From JBBRHF01 sp038223055 (GTDB lineage Bacteria; Actinomycetota; Actinomycetes; JACCUZ01): a stretch of 14,423 nucleotides of DNA. Position numbers and translations under genes: made by a program. This document shows positions 1-8,656 of this stretch, piece after piece. Numbering within the stretch: the stretch's first letter is position 1; every line of letters begins with the position of its first letter. Below the pieces are notes generated by a model. The model made no database searches. It saw only the letters and a list, made by a program, of their open reading frames with translations, and had not been told where the DNA came from. Where the stretch lies: positions 1-14,423 of the forward strand of contig JBBRHF010000111.1 of the NCBI GenBank assembly GCA_038223055.1. Reading direction: 5' to 3'.

Positions 1-1
1 C

Positions 2-550
2 AGCAAGTCCGCCGTGTCGAACTCGGTCAGCCACAGCACCCCGAGTACCGCCCCCTCGACCGCCAGCGATGACGCTGCGGGTCACGATGCGAACGACGAC
101 AACGGTGTTGACACCGCCGGGCACGGCGCCAACGACGACAACGGCGCGCTCTCCGGCCGTGACGGCGGCGGGGACGACGGCACGGCCGACCAGGGCCGCA
201 GCTCCACCCCCAGCCCCTCCTCGTCGGCAACTGCCAGTGACGACGCCCCGGGTCACGACGCGAACGACGACAACGGTGTCGACGCCCCGGGTCACGACGC
301 GAACGACGACAACGGTGTCGACGCCGCGGGTCACGACGCGAACGACGACAACGGTGTCGACGCCGCGGGTCACGACGTGAACGACGACAAGGGCTCGGCG
401 TCCCGCTCGGCCACCTCGGGCCGTTCGGCCAGCTCCGGTCACCGCACGACGGCCACGTCGGGCACCTCGGGTCGCTCGGCCAGTTCCGGCCACGACGACA
501 CGGCCGGCTCAGGGCACGGCGGTGCCGACGACGCCCCCTCGCACCGCTGA
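2..550 (+). CDS. Asp/Asn/Gly-rich repeat protein, 3' end only
   Basis: The frame is open from the left window edge to a TGA at 548-550, so the true start probably lies upstream; the first in-window candidate is a GTG at 14. I do not recognise the protein. The visible 182 residues have no hydrophobic segment and no globular-looking domain. They hold six copies of a 13-residue unit with core GHDANDDNGVDA, two degenerate and four nearly identical, followed by a Ser/Gly/Thr/His-rich tail (SGRSASSGH twice). The Asp/Asn spacing resembles calcium-binding loops such as thrombospondin type 3 repeats; that is a resemblance only. A disordered tail of a larger exported or membrane protein is the likeliest reading, since actinobacteria often have such tails. 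The codon periodicity is kept through the repeats, which supports real translation. A convergent hairpin terminator follows. Confidence 0.6.
   Translation, partial: SKSAVSNSVSHSTPSTAPSTASDDAAGHDANDDNGVDTAGHGANDDNGALSGRDGGGDDGTADQGRSSTPSPSSSATASDDAPGHDANDDNGVDAPGHDANDDNGVDAAGHDANDDNGVDAAGHDVNDDKGSASRSATSGRSASSGHRTTATSGTSGRSASSGHDDTAGSGHGGADDAPSHR
242..397 (+). repeat. 39-bp in-frame tandem repeat, four copies
   Basis: Four head-to-tail 39-bp units begin at 242, 281, 320 and 359. Units 1 and 2 are identical, unit 3 differs by a ccc/ccg change within the Ala-Pro/Ala-Ala codons, and unit 4 diverges at its 3' end. Two older, more diverged copies lie at 71-109 and 110-148 in the same reading frame. 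The unit length is a multiple of three, so copy-number change would lengthen or shorten the protein without a frameshift. Confidence 0.9.
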
Positions 551-595
551 GCCCTGTTTCCCCCCAGCGCAACCCCGTTCACTCCAGCACCAACC

Positions 596-631
596 CGACC
601 CGGCGACGTCCACCCCGACGTCGCCGGGTCG
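596..631. terminator. Convergent hairpin terminator
   Basis: A perfect stem pairs GACCCGGCGACGT (597-609) with its reverse complement at 618-630, extended by one C-G pair at 596/631, around an 8-nt loop. It lies between the stop of the repeat protein at 550 (plus) and the stop of the UvrA-like gene at 667 (minus), so it could serve both strands. The plus-strand tail (gttgcgttgttg) is only moderately T-rich, as is common for GC-rich genomes, so strict intrinsic termination is inferred. Confidence 0.8.
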
Positions 632-666
632 TTGCGTTGTTGCAGCTTGGCGTCCGCGCGCCCCGG

Positions 667-3054
<2,388 letters not shown>

Positions 3055-3065
3055 CGGGTCTCCAT

Positions 3066-3112
3066 CTGTGACGGACAGGGCCTGTGACGGACAGGGCCTG
3101 TGACGGACAGGA
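3066..3112. repeat. 16-bp tandem repeat before UvrA-like gene
   Basis: Three head-to-tail copies of ctgtgacggacagggc start at 3066, 3082 and 3098; the third loses its last bases. Each copy contains CTGT-N5-ACAG, and each junction forms the palindrome ACAGG-G-CCTGT. The array fills most of the 68-bp gap between the VOC stop (3123) and the UvrA-like start (3054). It could be an operator array, an mRNA structure or a neutral duplication. Confidence 0.85.
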
Positions 3113-3122
3113 TCTGCGAGGG

Positions 3123-3521
3123 TCAGGCCTGGACGATGCGGACAAGGTTGCCTGAGGGGTCACGCAGCGCGCAGTCGCGCGCGCCCCAGGGCTGCGACGC
3201 CGGCTCCTGAAGCACCTCGGCGCCGGACGCCCGGACCTTCTCGAACGTGGCGTCGAGGTCGTCGGAGCGGAAGATCGCAGCCTGCAGCGAGCCCTGCGTC
3301 ACCAGCGACAGGAGGGCGTCGCCTTCCACCTGTGAGCGGCCGCCGTGCGGCTGGAACAGGACGACGTCGACGTCCTGCCCGGGGGCGCCGACGGTGACCC
3401 AGCGGAAGCCGTCGGATGCGACGTCGGCGCGAACCTCGAGGCCGATCGTGTCGCGGTAGAAGCCGATCGCGGCGTCGGGGTCGTGGACGGGGATGAACAT
3501 TGCGGACACGGTGATTGCCAT
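3123..3521 (-). CDS. VOC-family (glyoxalase/bleomycin-resistance fold) protein
   Basis: A 132-residue protein with the two paired beta-alpha-beta-beta-beta modules of the vicinal oxygen chelate fold. Module 1 begins IPVHDPDAAIGFYRDTIGLEV (about 10-30, where the DPD-A-FY pattern is diagnostic). Module 2 begins at about 81 (IFRSDDLDATFEKV) and ends with the family hallmark WGARDCALRDPSGNLVRI (112-129). Family members bind metal and act as dioxygenases, isomerases or drug-sequestering proteins; the substrate cannot be read here. Start ATG at 3521 has no Shine-Dalgarno but has TACGGT 6 nt upstream, suggesting a leaderless transcript in addition to read-through from the AraC gene 92 bp upstream. 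A VOC gene directly after an AraC-type regulator is a common actinobacterial arrangement. Confidence 0.93.
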   Translation of the reverse strand: MAITVSAMFIPVHDPDAAIGFYRDTIGLEVRADVASDGFRWVTVGAPGQDVDVVLFQPHGGRSQVEGDALLSLVTQGSLQAAIFRSDDLDATFEKVRASGAEVLQEPASQPWGARDCALRDPSGNLVRIVQA

Positions 3522-3527
3522 GCGACG

Positions 3528-3533
3528 ACCGTA
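3528..3533 (-). promoter_or_regulatory. Putative leaderless -10 element (TACGGT), VOC gene
   Basis: On the minus strand TACGGT lies 6 nt before the ATG at 3521, which puts the expected transcription start on the start codon. No convincing -35 hexamer is seen. A perfect 10-bp palindrome CGACCGGTCG lies just upstream at 3541-3550 and could be an operator. Confidence 0.45.
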
Positions 3534-3613
3534 GGGCCACCGACCGGTCGCGCGCTTCTTCGATCCTGCTCGGTGTCAGCGCGGGGCAACCCGCCGGTGC
3601 AGGTCGGCGGCGT

Positions 3614-4024
3614 TCAGACCGTGACCCTGGTACGTCGCGGGCGCGTCGCGACCTTGCTCACGCACGAGGGCACCGCCTCGAGGTCCCGGTGGTCACGCGC
3701 GCGGTAGTGCGACGGTGCCTGGCCGACGATCTCGGTGAACCTGGCGCTGAACGAGCCGAGCGACATGCAGCCGACGGCGACGCAGGTGTCGGTGACCGAC
3801 ATCCCCTGCCGCAGAAGTGCCTTCGCTCGCTCGATCCGTCGCGTCATCAGGTAGGAGTAGGGCGTCTCCCCGTAGGCCGAACGGAACTTTCGGGAGAAGT
3901 GCGCCGGCGACATGAGTGCGGCGCGCGCCATTGCCGGGACATCGAGGGGCTGCGCGTAGTCGCGGTCCATGAGGTCCCGAGCCCGGCGCAGGTGCGCGAG
4001 GTCGGCAATCTCCTCCGGCGTCAT
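3614..4024 (-). CDS. AraC-type transcriptional regulator, DNA-binding domain only
   Basis: A 136-residue protein that is almost entirely an AraC/XylS DNA-binding domain: first helix-turn-helix about 28-49 (LDVPAMARAALMSPAHFSRK), linker helix about 55-72 with YSYLMTRRIERAKALL, second helix-turn-helix about 77-98 (VTDTCVAVGCMSLGSFSARF), then the family end motif VGQAPSHYR. No separate effector domain is present, so it may act alone or sense through a partner. The Arg-rich tail (110-136) is unstructured-looking. ATG at 4024 has TACCGT 7 nt upstream and no Shine-Dalgarno, consistent with leaderless expression. It heads the minus-strand unit with the VOC and UvrA-like genes, so it probably controls them. 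Confidence 0.92.
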   Translation of the reverse strand: MTPEEIADLAHLRRARDLMDRDYAQPLDVPAMARAALMSPAHFSRKFRSAYGETPYSYLMTRRIERAKALLRQGMSVTDTCVAVGCMSLGSFSARFTEIVGQAPSHYRARDHRDLEAVPSCVSKVATRPRRTRVTV

Positions 4025-4031
4025 GGCGCCG

Positions 4032-4037
4032 ACGGTA
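4032..4037 (-). promoter_or_regulatory. Putative leaderless -10 element (TACCGT), AraC gene
   Basis: On the minus strand TACCGT is followed by 7 nt and the ATG at 4024. This would be the main promoter of the AraC-VOC-UvrA-like unit. The upstream 30 bp show no clear -35 hexamer. Confidence 0.45.
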
Positions 4038-4094
4038 CGCGACCGGGCGCCGCCACGGCACTAGCCGCCCAGCGCAGCGATGGTGGCCCGGGCA

Positions 4095-4717
4095 CTACGA
4101 ACGTGGAGACACAAGCGCGGCGCGGCAGGCAGCCACGAACTGCGGACGGTCCACGAGGTCGCCGAACACATCGCCCACGGCGAGCAACGTGCCGGGACGC
4201 TGCGTTGCCGTGCTGCGTTCGGCGCGCCAGTTGGGCCAGCCGCCGGTCGACGACTTCGATCGGCTGGCCGCGCTCGTCCACGCCCACCAGGTAACGCGCC
4301 CAGCCGGCAACAGCACTAGCGGACACGGATATCTCGCCGCCGCGAGCGGGTTGGTTCCCAACCACGGGAAGCACAAACTTCGACATCCGGTCCGAGCCGT
4401 CGGTGCAGTTGTGCGCCAGGCTGTCTCCGACATACGGGTTTGCGAATCGGCTCAACAGCGTCTGCCGGTACCAGATAGCTGAGCACCTGGTGACTCGCGT
4501 TGAGAAGCCGCAACTTCATGAGTTCGTAGGGTTCCACGTGATCGACGAACTGCACGCCGACGTCCTCCAGCGGCGGGCGGCCGTCAGCGAACCGGTCCTG
4601 GACAACCCACTGAACGAACGGTCCCGCGACCACGGGCCAAGCGTCTCGGAGGTCGAAGCGATCCGACAACTCGCTGATGTCGGGGTCCGTGGTGGCAGGA
4701 GCATTCGGTGGAACCAT
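4095..4717 (-). pseudogene. Decayed mannitol dehydrogenase-family gene, C-terminal half
   Basis: Minus-strand reading recovers consecutive pieces of the mannitol/fructuronate dehydrogenase C-terminal domain in different frames. From 4717: APATTDPD, then DAWPVVAGPFVQWVV, then DVEPYELMKLRLLNASHQ and VLSYL. The next family-like piece, YRQTLLSRFANPYVGDSL, follows at once in another frame near 4473, so roughly 45 codons normally between them are gone. That frame continues through VVGNQPARGGEISVSASAV to GQPIEVVDRR, and a third frame then gives VFGDLVDRPQFVAACRAAL before a stop at 4095. The N-terminal Rossmann half is absent: a TAG stop lies 12 nt before the first ATG at 4717. The enzyme family oxidises polyols such as mannitol with NAD; this copy cannot make a complete enzyme. 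Assignment rests on remembered family motifs. Confidence 0.85.
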
Positions 4718-4810
4718 TCTCGATCGCTACGCGCATGGGGCTGGGGTCTTCTCCTCGCGTTGACGCGCTTGCCCGAGGATCCTAGGTTCCCGGGGGCAGC
4801 GTCGTAGGCG

Positions 4811-5065
4811 CGGAGGCGACCATGGCTGGCAAGGCGATCGGCGGCGCCCTTCGCCACGAGCACCGGCGGGACCTTCGAGTTCGGCTTCTCGGACGCGGTC
4901 CAGCAGATGTGGGCGACCTGCCTCGCCGAGCGCGCCGGTGGGAGACGGGTGCGCTATCGGGATGTCGAAACCGCAAGGATGCGCGGTCCGGCCGCCCGCA
5001 CCAGCACCGATGCCCAGGTGCGCCACGGTCGCCACCGCTCGGCGATGGCCTCAAGCTGGCTCTGA
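4811..5065 (+). other. Unidentified coding-like fragment
   Basis: Between the mannitol dehydrogenase remnant and the glycosylase, the plus-strand frame beginning at 4859 gives a protein-like stretch, TGGTFEFGFSDAVQQMWATC followed by LAERAGGRRVRYRDVETARM, that ends at a TGA near 5065. It has no convincing start and overlaps the 3' end of the minus-strand glycosylase gene by about 110 bp. The sequence faintly recalls the C-terminal end of Gfo/Idh/MocA sugar oxidoreductases, but I cannot confirm it. The remaining 4718-4810 shows nothing recognisable. A truncated gene remnant is the likeliest explanation, chance the alternative. Confidence 0.3.
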
Positions 5066-5868
5066 GTCGGCACGGCCGGCAGGTGGTAAAGCTCGCGAAC
5101 CGCTTCGAGAATCTTCGGTTCATGCCCGGGCAGCACGTCGACGAAGCCGGTCCCGCGGACCACGATCAATTCGGCGTAGAACGGGCCGATGCCCTTGATG
5201 CGCTGCACGTCGGCCATCGCCTTCTGTGGGCCCAGGGCGAGCAGCCGGGCCGGGTCGAGCTGACCGTCAAGCGCGGCACGCGCCACACCGTGCATCCGCG
5301 ACAGCCGCGCAGGGTCGACGCCGGGAAAGCCTTCGACAGCCAGCAACTGGGACGGCGTCGGCAGCGCGGCGAGCCGCTCGCCCGCGAGCTCGAACGACGC
5401 GCCATGCGCCTCGCTCAGGTCAGCACGCACCCGGGCCATCTGCCAACCCGCTCGCCGCGCGCTCAGCGCCGACCACACCGCCGCTTCGTACGGCGAGTAG
5501 AACAGCGGCGGACGCAGCCCGACAGCGGCGCGCTGCAACGTGCCGATCACCGGGTCCCGCCGCCCCATCTCGGCGAACCCGCGGGCGTCCTGATTGAGGG
5601 AGAGAACGCGGGCGACCTGACGCCGAATCGCGTCCAGCTCGCCGCCGCCGTGCACCACGGCGTGCACTCCCTGGCCGTCCTGGCGCAGCTCGATCCCGAC
5701 TTGGTCGCGATAGTCGTCCCGGCAGAATGCCAAGCGCATGACGCCGTCGAACTGCGGCTCGTGGGCGCCCACACCGGCCGGGCGCATCCGCTGACCAAAC
5801 CCGAACAAAGCCGACTCGGCCAGCGAGAAGTCGCCCGCCGGGAGGATCGTGAACCGCCGCGTTGTCAT
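4954..5868 (-). CDS. AlkA-like DNA-3-methyladenine glycosylase (HhH-GPD family)
   Basis: A 304-residue protein resembling AlkA-type base-excision glycosylases that remove alkylated purines. Residues 1-115 form an AlkA-type N-terminal part, followed by the helical core with YSPYEAAVWSALSARRAGWQ (124-143). The helix-hairpin-helix is RIKGIGPFYAELIVVRG (223-239) and the C-terminus has ERWRPWRTWASVLVRAAGPR, close to AlkA's ERWKPWRSYA. Where AlkA has its catalytic Asp (D-V-F-L-P-D-D), this protein reads DVLPGHEP (244-251), so Glu or His takes that place. I chose the ATG at 5868 (MTTRRFTIL) because residues before it lie on a neighbouring gene remnant; in-frame ATGs at 5880, 5877 and 5913 (the last with AGAGG 4 nt upstream) would add up to 15 residues. 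It is convergent with the unidentified fragment and divergent from the DUF2461 remnant. Confidence 0.88.
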   Translation of the reverse strand: MTTRRFTILPAGDFSLAESALFGFGQRMRPAGVGAHEPQFDGVMRLAFCRDDYRDQVGIELRQDGQGVHAVVHGGGELDAIRRQVARVLSLNQDARGFAEMGRRDPVIGTLQRAAVGLRPPLFYSPYEAAVWSALSARRAGWQMARVRADLSEAHGASFELAGERLAALPTPSQLLAVEGFPGVDPARLSRMHGVARAALDGQLDPARLLALGPQKAMADVQRIKGIGPFYAELIVVRGTGFVDVLPGHEPKILEAVRELYHLPAVPTQSQLEAIAERWRPWRTWASVLVRAAGPRILAVSTSR

Positions 5869-5912
5869 ACCGCGCATCATGCCGTGACCCGCCGACAGCC
5901 ACCCCGTGATCA

Positions 5913-6304
5913 TCGCGCCTCTTCGAGGCCAACAACACCCGCGAGTTCTGGTCGCAGAGCGGGCGGTTTACGAGTCCGCCCACATCGCGACATCCGGTTC
6001 AGTCGCGACAAGTCGCCGTACAAGACCCAGCAGGCCACCCTGGCGGGGGAGGGGGCCGGTATTGGCTTCTACGTCAAGGTCGACGCGAACGGGCTCACCG
6101 TCGGCGGCGGGTTCCGGTCTCACTCGCCCGACCAGGTCACGAGATTTCGCGAAGCCGTGGCCGACGAGTCGACGGGGTCACAGGTGAGTGAGCTCGTCGC
6201 GGGGCTGCAGGCGAACGGGTTCGACATCGAAGGAGAGTCACTCAAGACCACGTCAGGTCGCCCCGCTGACGGACTGGGTCACCGCCAACGTCCGTACGTC
6301 GTAG
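5913..6304 (+). pseudogene. Decayed DUF2461 gene
   Basis: Family landmarks appear in order on the plus strand but in several frames. From 5922: FEANNTREFWSQ. After a frame change near 5950: ERAVYES. Then in a third frame: RPHRDIRFSRDKSPYKT, GFYVKVDANGLTVGGGF and SPDQVTRFREAVADESTG up to GESLKT. After another break, the usual C-terminal end APLTDWVTANV closes with a TAG at 6302-6304. Compared with the family pattern, about 25 residues are missing between VYES and RPHRD and a longer stretch between SLKT and APLTD. The DUF2461 family is widespread with unknown function. The start is unclear and overlaps the 5' extension of the divergent glycosylase frame. Confidence 0.85.
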
Positions 6305-6312
6305 GGCACCGG

Positions 6313-7533
6313 TCAGCCGGGTGGCAGTCGCGCCATCACGTAGAACCGGTCGGTGCTCTCCTGGCGCGCCTGGAGTGCCCCGCGGACGTACCACTCGACG
6401 TGGTGGAGCCCGGCTGCGGTCATGGCGGCAACGACATCTGCCGGGTCGTGCAGCACGCCGTCCAGGTCGACGTCGTGGCCGAACCACGAGGTCAGCGTGC
6501 GGACCTCGCGGCCGGCGTGTCCGGCCAGGACAAGAACGCCACCGGGGGCGAGCGGGCGGGCGAGTGCGGCGACGGCAGCGGGGAACTCGGAGTCGGCCAG
6601 GTGGATCAGGGAGTACCAGCCGAGGACAGCGCCCCAACCGTCGGCGTTCTCGGGCCGGATGAGCCGGGTGAGGTCGCCGACGTCATATCGCACGCCGGGG
6701 AATCGTGCTCGCGCCTGCTCGACCATCTGCGGGGTGAGATCGATGCCGCGCGCTTCGGCGCCGGCGGCGGCGAGGTAGGCCGTGACGTGTCCGGGTCCGC
6801 ACCCCGCGTCAATGACCGGCCTGCTGCCGGCCTCGGCGCGGACCCGGTCGAGCAGCCAGCGTTCGAAAGGCAGGCCCTCGAGCTCGGTGGCAAGTTCCTC
6901 GGAATAGTCCGCGGCGATCTCGCCGTACGAGGCCCGGACCCGGTTGTCCCGCTCGGCCGCGCCGCCGGCGAGGGGACGCTGCCGGTCGACCTCTGGCTTG
7001 GCGGCGGCGCCGCCTGCCGCCGGCTCGGGGACAGGCCCGAGCAGATGCGCCCAACGGTGGTCCTGCTGGCCGGGGCGGCGCTCCAGGCGAGCAACGATCG
7101 GGCTCTCGCCACTTGCCAGGTTTTGCAGGCAGGCCTCGACATCATCCCGGCCGCCGAAGGGGTGCAATCGTTCGGTCCGCGTCTTCAGCTCGCCTGCGGT
7201 TTGCGCGCCGCGCAACAGCAACACCGTAATCAGGGCCCGGCCGTCCCCCGGCAGCCCGAGCGCCTCGGCAAGGGCCTCGTGGTACTTCAGGACGCGGCGA
7301 CCGGTGTCGGCCCAGACGATGCGCAGCAGTCCCCGGTCGCGCAACGCCCGTGCCGTGATCCCGACGGTGTGCTCGTCGAGGTCCATCACCGGGTCGCGGT
7401 TGGATGTCTGGTTGCACGCGGTCCGCAGGGCGTTGAGCGTGAGCGGGTAGGTCGCGGGAACGGTGATCTGCTTCTCCAGCAGACACCCGAGCACGCGCTG
7501 TTCCACCGCGTCGAGCACGGGCAGGTCCGACAT
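6313..7533 (-). CDS. DUF480 (YceH-like) + SAM methyltransferase fusion
   Basis: A 406-residue two-domain protein. Residues 1-165 match DUF480/YceH: LDAVEQRVLGCLLEKQITVP (7-26), LTLNALRTACNQTSNRDPVM (31-50) and a second winged-helix-like part with LITVLLLRGAQTAGELKTRT (101-120). An Ala/Pro/Gly-rich linker (about 166-198) leads to a class I methyltransferase starting with RVRASYGEIAADYSEEL. Its SAM-binding motif I is VIDAGCGPGHVTAYL (240-254), the acidic end of strand 2 is ARGIDLTPQMVEQAR, and the post-motif is ALARPLAPGGVLVLAGH. The methyl acceptor is unknown; joining DUF480 to a methyltransferase is seen in other actinobacteria and suggests nucleic-acid-linked or regulatory methylation (inference). 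ATG at 7533 has TAGGCT 6 nt upstream. The stop lies 8 bp from the end of the DUF2461 remnant. Confidence 0.92.
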   Translation of the reverse strand: MSDLPVLDAVEQRVLGCLLEKQITVPATYPLTLNALRTACNQTSNRDPVMDLDEHTVGITARALRDRGLLRIVWADTGRRVLKYHEALAEALGLPGDGRALITVLLLRGAQTAGELKTRTERLHPFGGRDDVEACLQNLASGESPIVARLERRPGQQDHRWAHLLGPVPEPAAGGAAAKPEVDRQRPLAGGAAERDNRVRASYGEIAADYSEELATELEGLPFERWLLDRVRAEAGSRPVIDAGCGPGHVTAYLAAAGAEARGIDLTPQMVEQARARFPGVRYDVGDLTRLIRPENADGWGAVLGWYSLIHLADSEFPAAVAALARPLAPGGVLVLAGHAGREVRTLTSWFGHDVDLDGVLHDPADVVAAMTAAGLHHVEWYVRGALQARQESTDRFYVMARLPPG

Positions 7534-7539
7534 GCCACC

Positions 7540-7545
7540 AGCCTA
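7540..7545 (-). promoter_or_regulatory. Putative leaderless -10 element (TAGGCT), DUF480 gene
   Basis: On the minus strand TAGGCT is followed by GGTGGC and the ATG at 7533. The 6-nt spacing fits a leaderless start; GGTGG could alternatively act as a very close Shine-Dalgarno. The 94-bp gap to the divergent GH25-like gene (7534-7627) must hold both promoters. Confidence 0.4.
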
Positions 7546-7627
7546 GGCGGCGAGGGCAGGCCCGGGGACCGCCTCGGCCCGCGCTGATGCTGCCCGTGGC
7601 CGCGCCGGGCTGTTTACTGGACTCTCC

Positions 7628-8431
7628 ATGTCACCTCCGAGAACGTGGTTTCTGCGCTGCCTGCCGGTCCTGTTGCTGTGCGTCGTGGTGACCGATTGCG
7701 GGGACGGGCCGCCCGCCCATGTGGCATCCGAGCCCGGCCCGTTGGTGGCGGGCGCGCCGAAGCTGCAGACTCCTGCGGTCGCGCCCCGTGCGACGGTCAC
7801 GCCACCTCGCGGCTACGACGTGTCCCACCCGCAGTGCCGAAAGTCGCTGCCCACAGACGGCGGCTTCGGCATCGTCGGAATCACCCGCGGCAAGCCCCTC
7901 ACCACCAACCCGTGCCTCGCGAGAGAGTTGCGGTGGGCGCGCGCTCACCGCGGCTACGCCGTCTACCTCAACACGTCCTTTCCTCGCCGTACCGACCCGG
8001 TGGCGTGGGGCCGGACCATCGCGCGAGACGCCATCGCGCGGGAGCACACGGCGGGCACCGGAGGTGTCCCCATGTGGTGGCTCGATGTCGAGACGGTGAA
8101 CGACTGGGTCGGCAGCGCGCAAGAGAACGCCACCGTCCTCGACGCGGTCGCGGTGACCTTGCAGCAGTCAGGTGCGCGGGTGGGCATCTATTCGAGCCCC
8201 TCGATGTGGACCGAGATCGCCGGGGCGTGGATGCCGTCGCTGCCGACGTGGCTGGCCGGCGGGCCGGGCACCGCAGTCCAAGCGCTCGCCGCCTGCGTCG
8301 GCCCGGGGTTTAGCGGTCAGCCCCCCGCCCTTGTCCAGTGGGTCCAGCGCAGCCGGGGTCGTCAGATGGACCACGACCTGATCTGCCCTTCCATGCGCAC
8401 GCATGCCCGCGACATCCTCGTCGCGAGATAG
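7628..8431 (+). CDS. Exported GH25-like protein
   Basis: A 267-residue protein with an N-terminal export signal: basic residues R5/R10, a hydrophobic run CLPVLLLCVVV (11-21) and then TDC (C24). The context resembles a lipobox, but Asp at -1 is not standard, so plain secretion is possible. A Pro/Ala-rich linker (28-60) leads to a GH25-like TIM-barrel domain: GYDVSHPQC (62-70) matches the first strand with its catalytic-type Asp (D64), WWLDVET (150-156) matches the D-x-E strand (D153, E155), GIYSSPSMW (186-194) is the conserved late strand, and LVQWVQ is followed by MDHD near 250. GH25 enzymes cut peptidoglycan; whether this one is active is inference. Extra Cys at 70, 96, 223 and 253 could form disulfides. 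No Shine-Dalgarno is seen before ATG 7628. Confidence 0.85.
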   Translation: MSPPRTWFLRCLPVLLLCVVVTDCGDGPPAHVASEPGPLVAGAPKLQTPAVAPRATVTPPRGYDVSHPQCRKSLPTDGGFGIVGITRGKPLTTNPCLARELRWARAHRGYAVYLNTSFPRRTDPVAWGRTIARDAIAREHTAGTGGVPMWWLDVETVNDWVGSAQENATVLDAVAVTLQQSGARVGIYSSPSMWTEIAGAWMPSLPTWLAGGPGTAVQALAACVGPGFSGQPPALVQWVQRSRGRQMDHDLICPSMRTHARDILVAR

Positions 8432-8656
8432 TCCTCTGCGATGGAGCAACCGGTTGCCTCGCCGTACGCCCGAGGTCGCTTCGGTGAATGAGCATCGCGA
8501 ATGTCACTGATCGAGCGATTTGCCCCACGGTCGCAGGACGTACGGCCAAAAGGGAAAGGCCTTGGTGCCCTGGCGGTGCCCTCCGGCTTGGCGCAGGATC
8601 GGGACGTCGTCAGACGACGATGCGTCCCCGCCGTCTTGATCAAGGAGTTCAACACC
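8432..8656 (+). promoter_or_regulatory. Leader region of the SsgA-like gene
   Basis: This 225-bp gap holds three visible elements. GCAACCGGTTGC (8446-8457) is a perfect 12-bp palindrome just after the GH25-like stop and could be an operator. A hairpin-forming stretch at 8601-8628 pairs GGGACG with CGTCCC and, inside it, TCGT with ACGA around a 3-nt loop, with a small bulge. AAGGAG (8642-8647) is a strong Shine-Dalgarno 9 nt before ATG 8657 and fixes that start. I see no convincing -10/-35 pair. Confidence 0.6.

Noticed and set aside
242..397. Possible CRISPR array
   Set aside because: The 39-bp units are contiguous with no spacers, keep the reading frame and encode a protein repeat.
4822..7587. 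921-codon plus-strand open frame
   Set aside because: It crosses the glycosylase and DUF480-methyltransferase genes in antisense and only briefly coincides with one frame of the DUF2461 remnant; low-complexity outside that piece.
8501..8656. Upstream extension of the SsgA-like frame to ATG 8501
   Set aside because: The extra 52 residues do not look like the family, and AAGGAG with ideal spacing marks ATG 8657.
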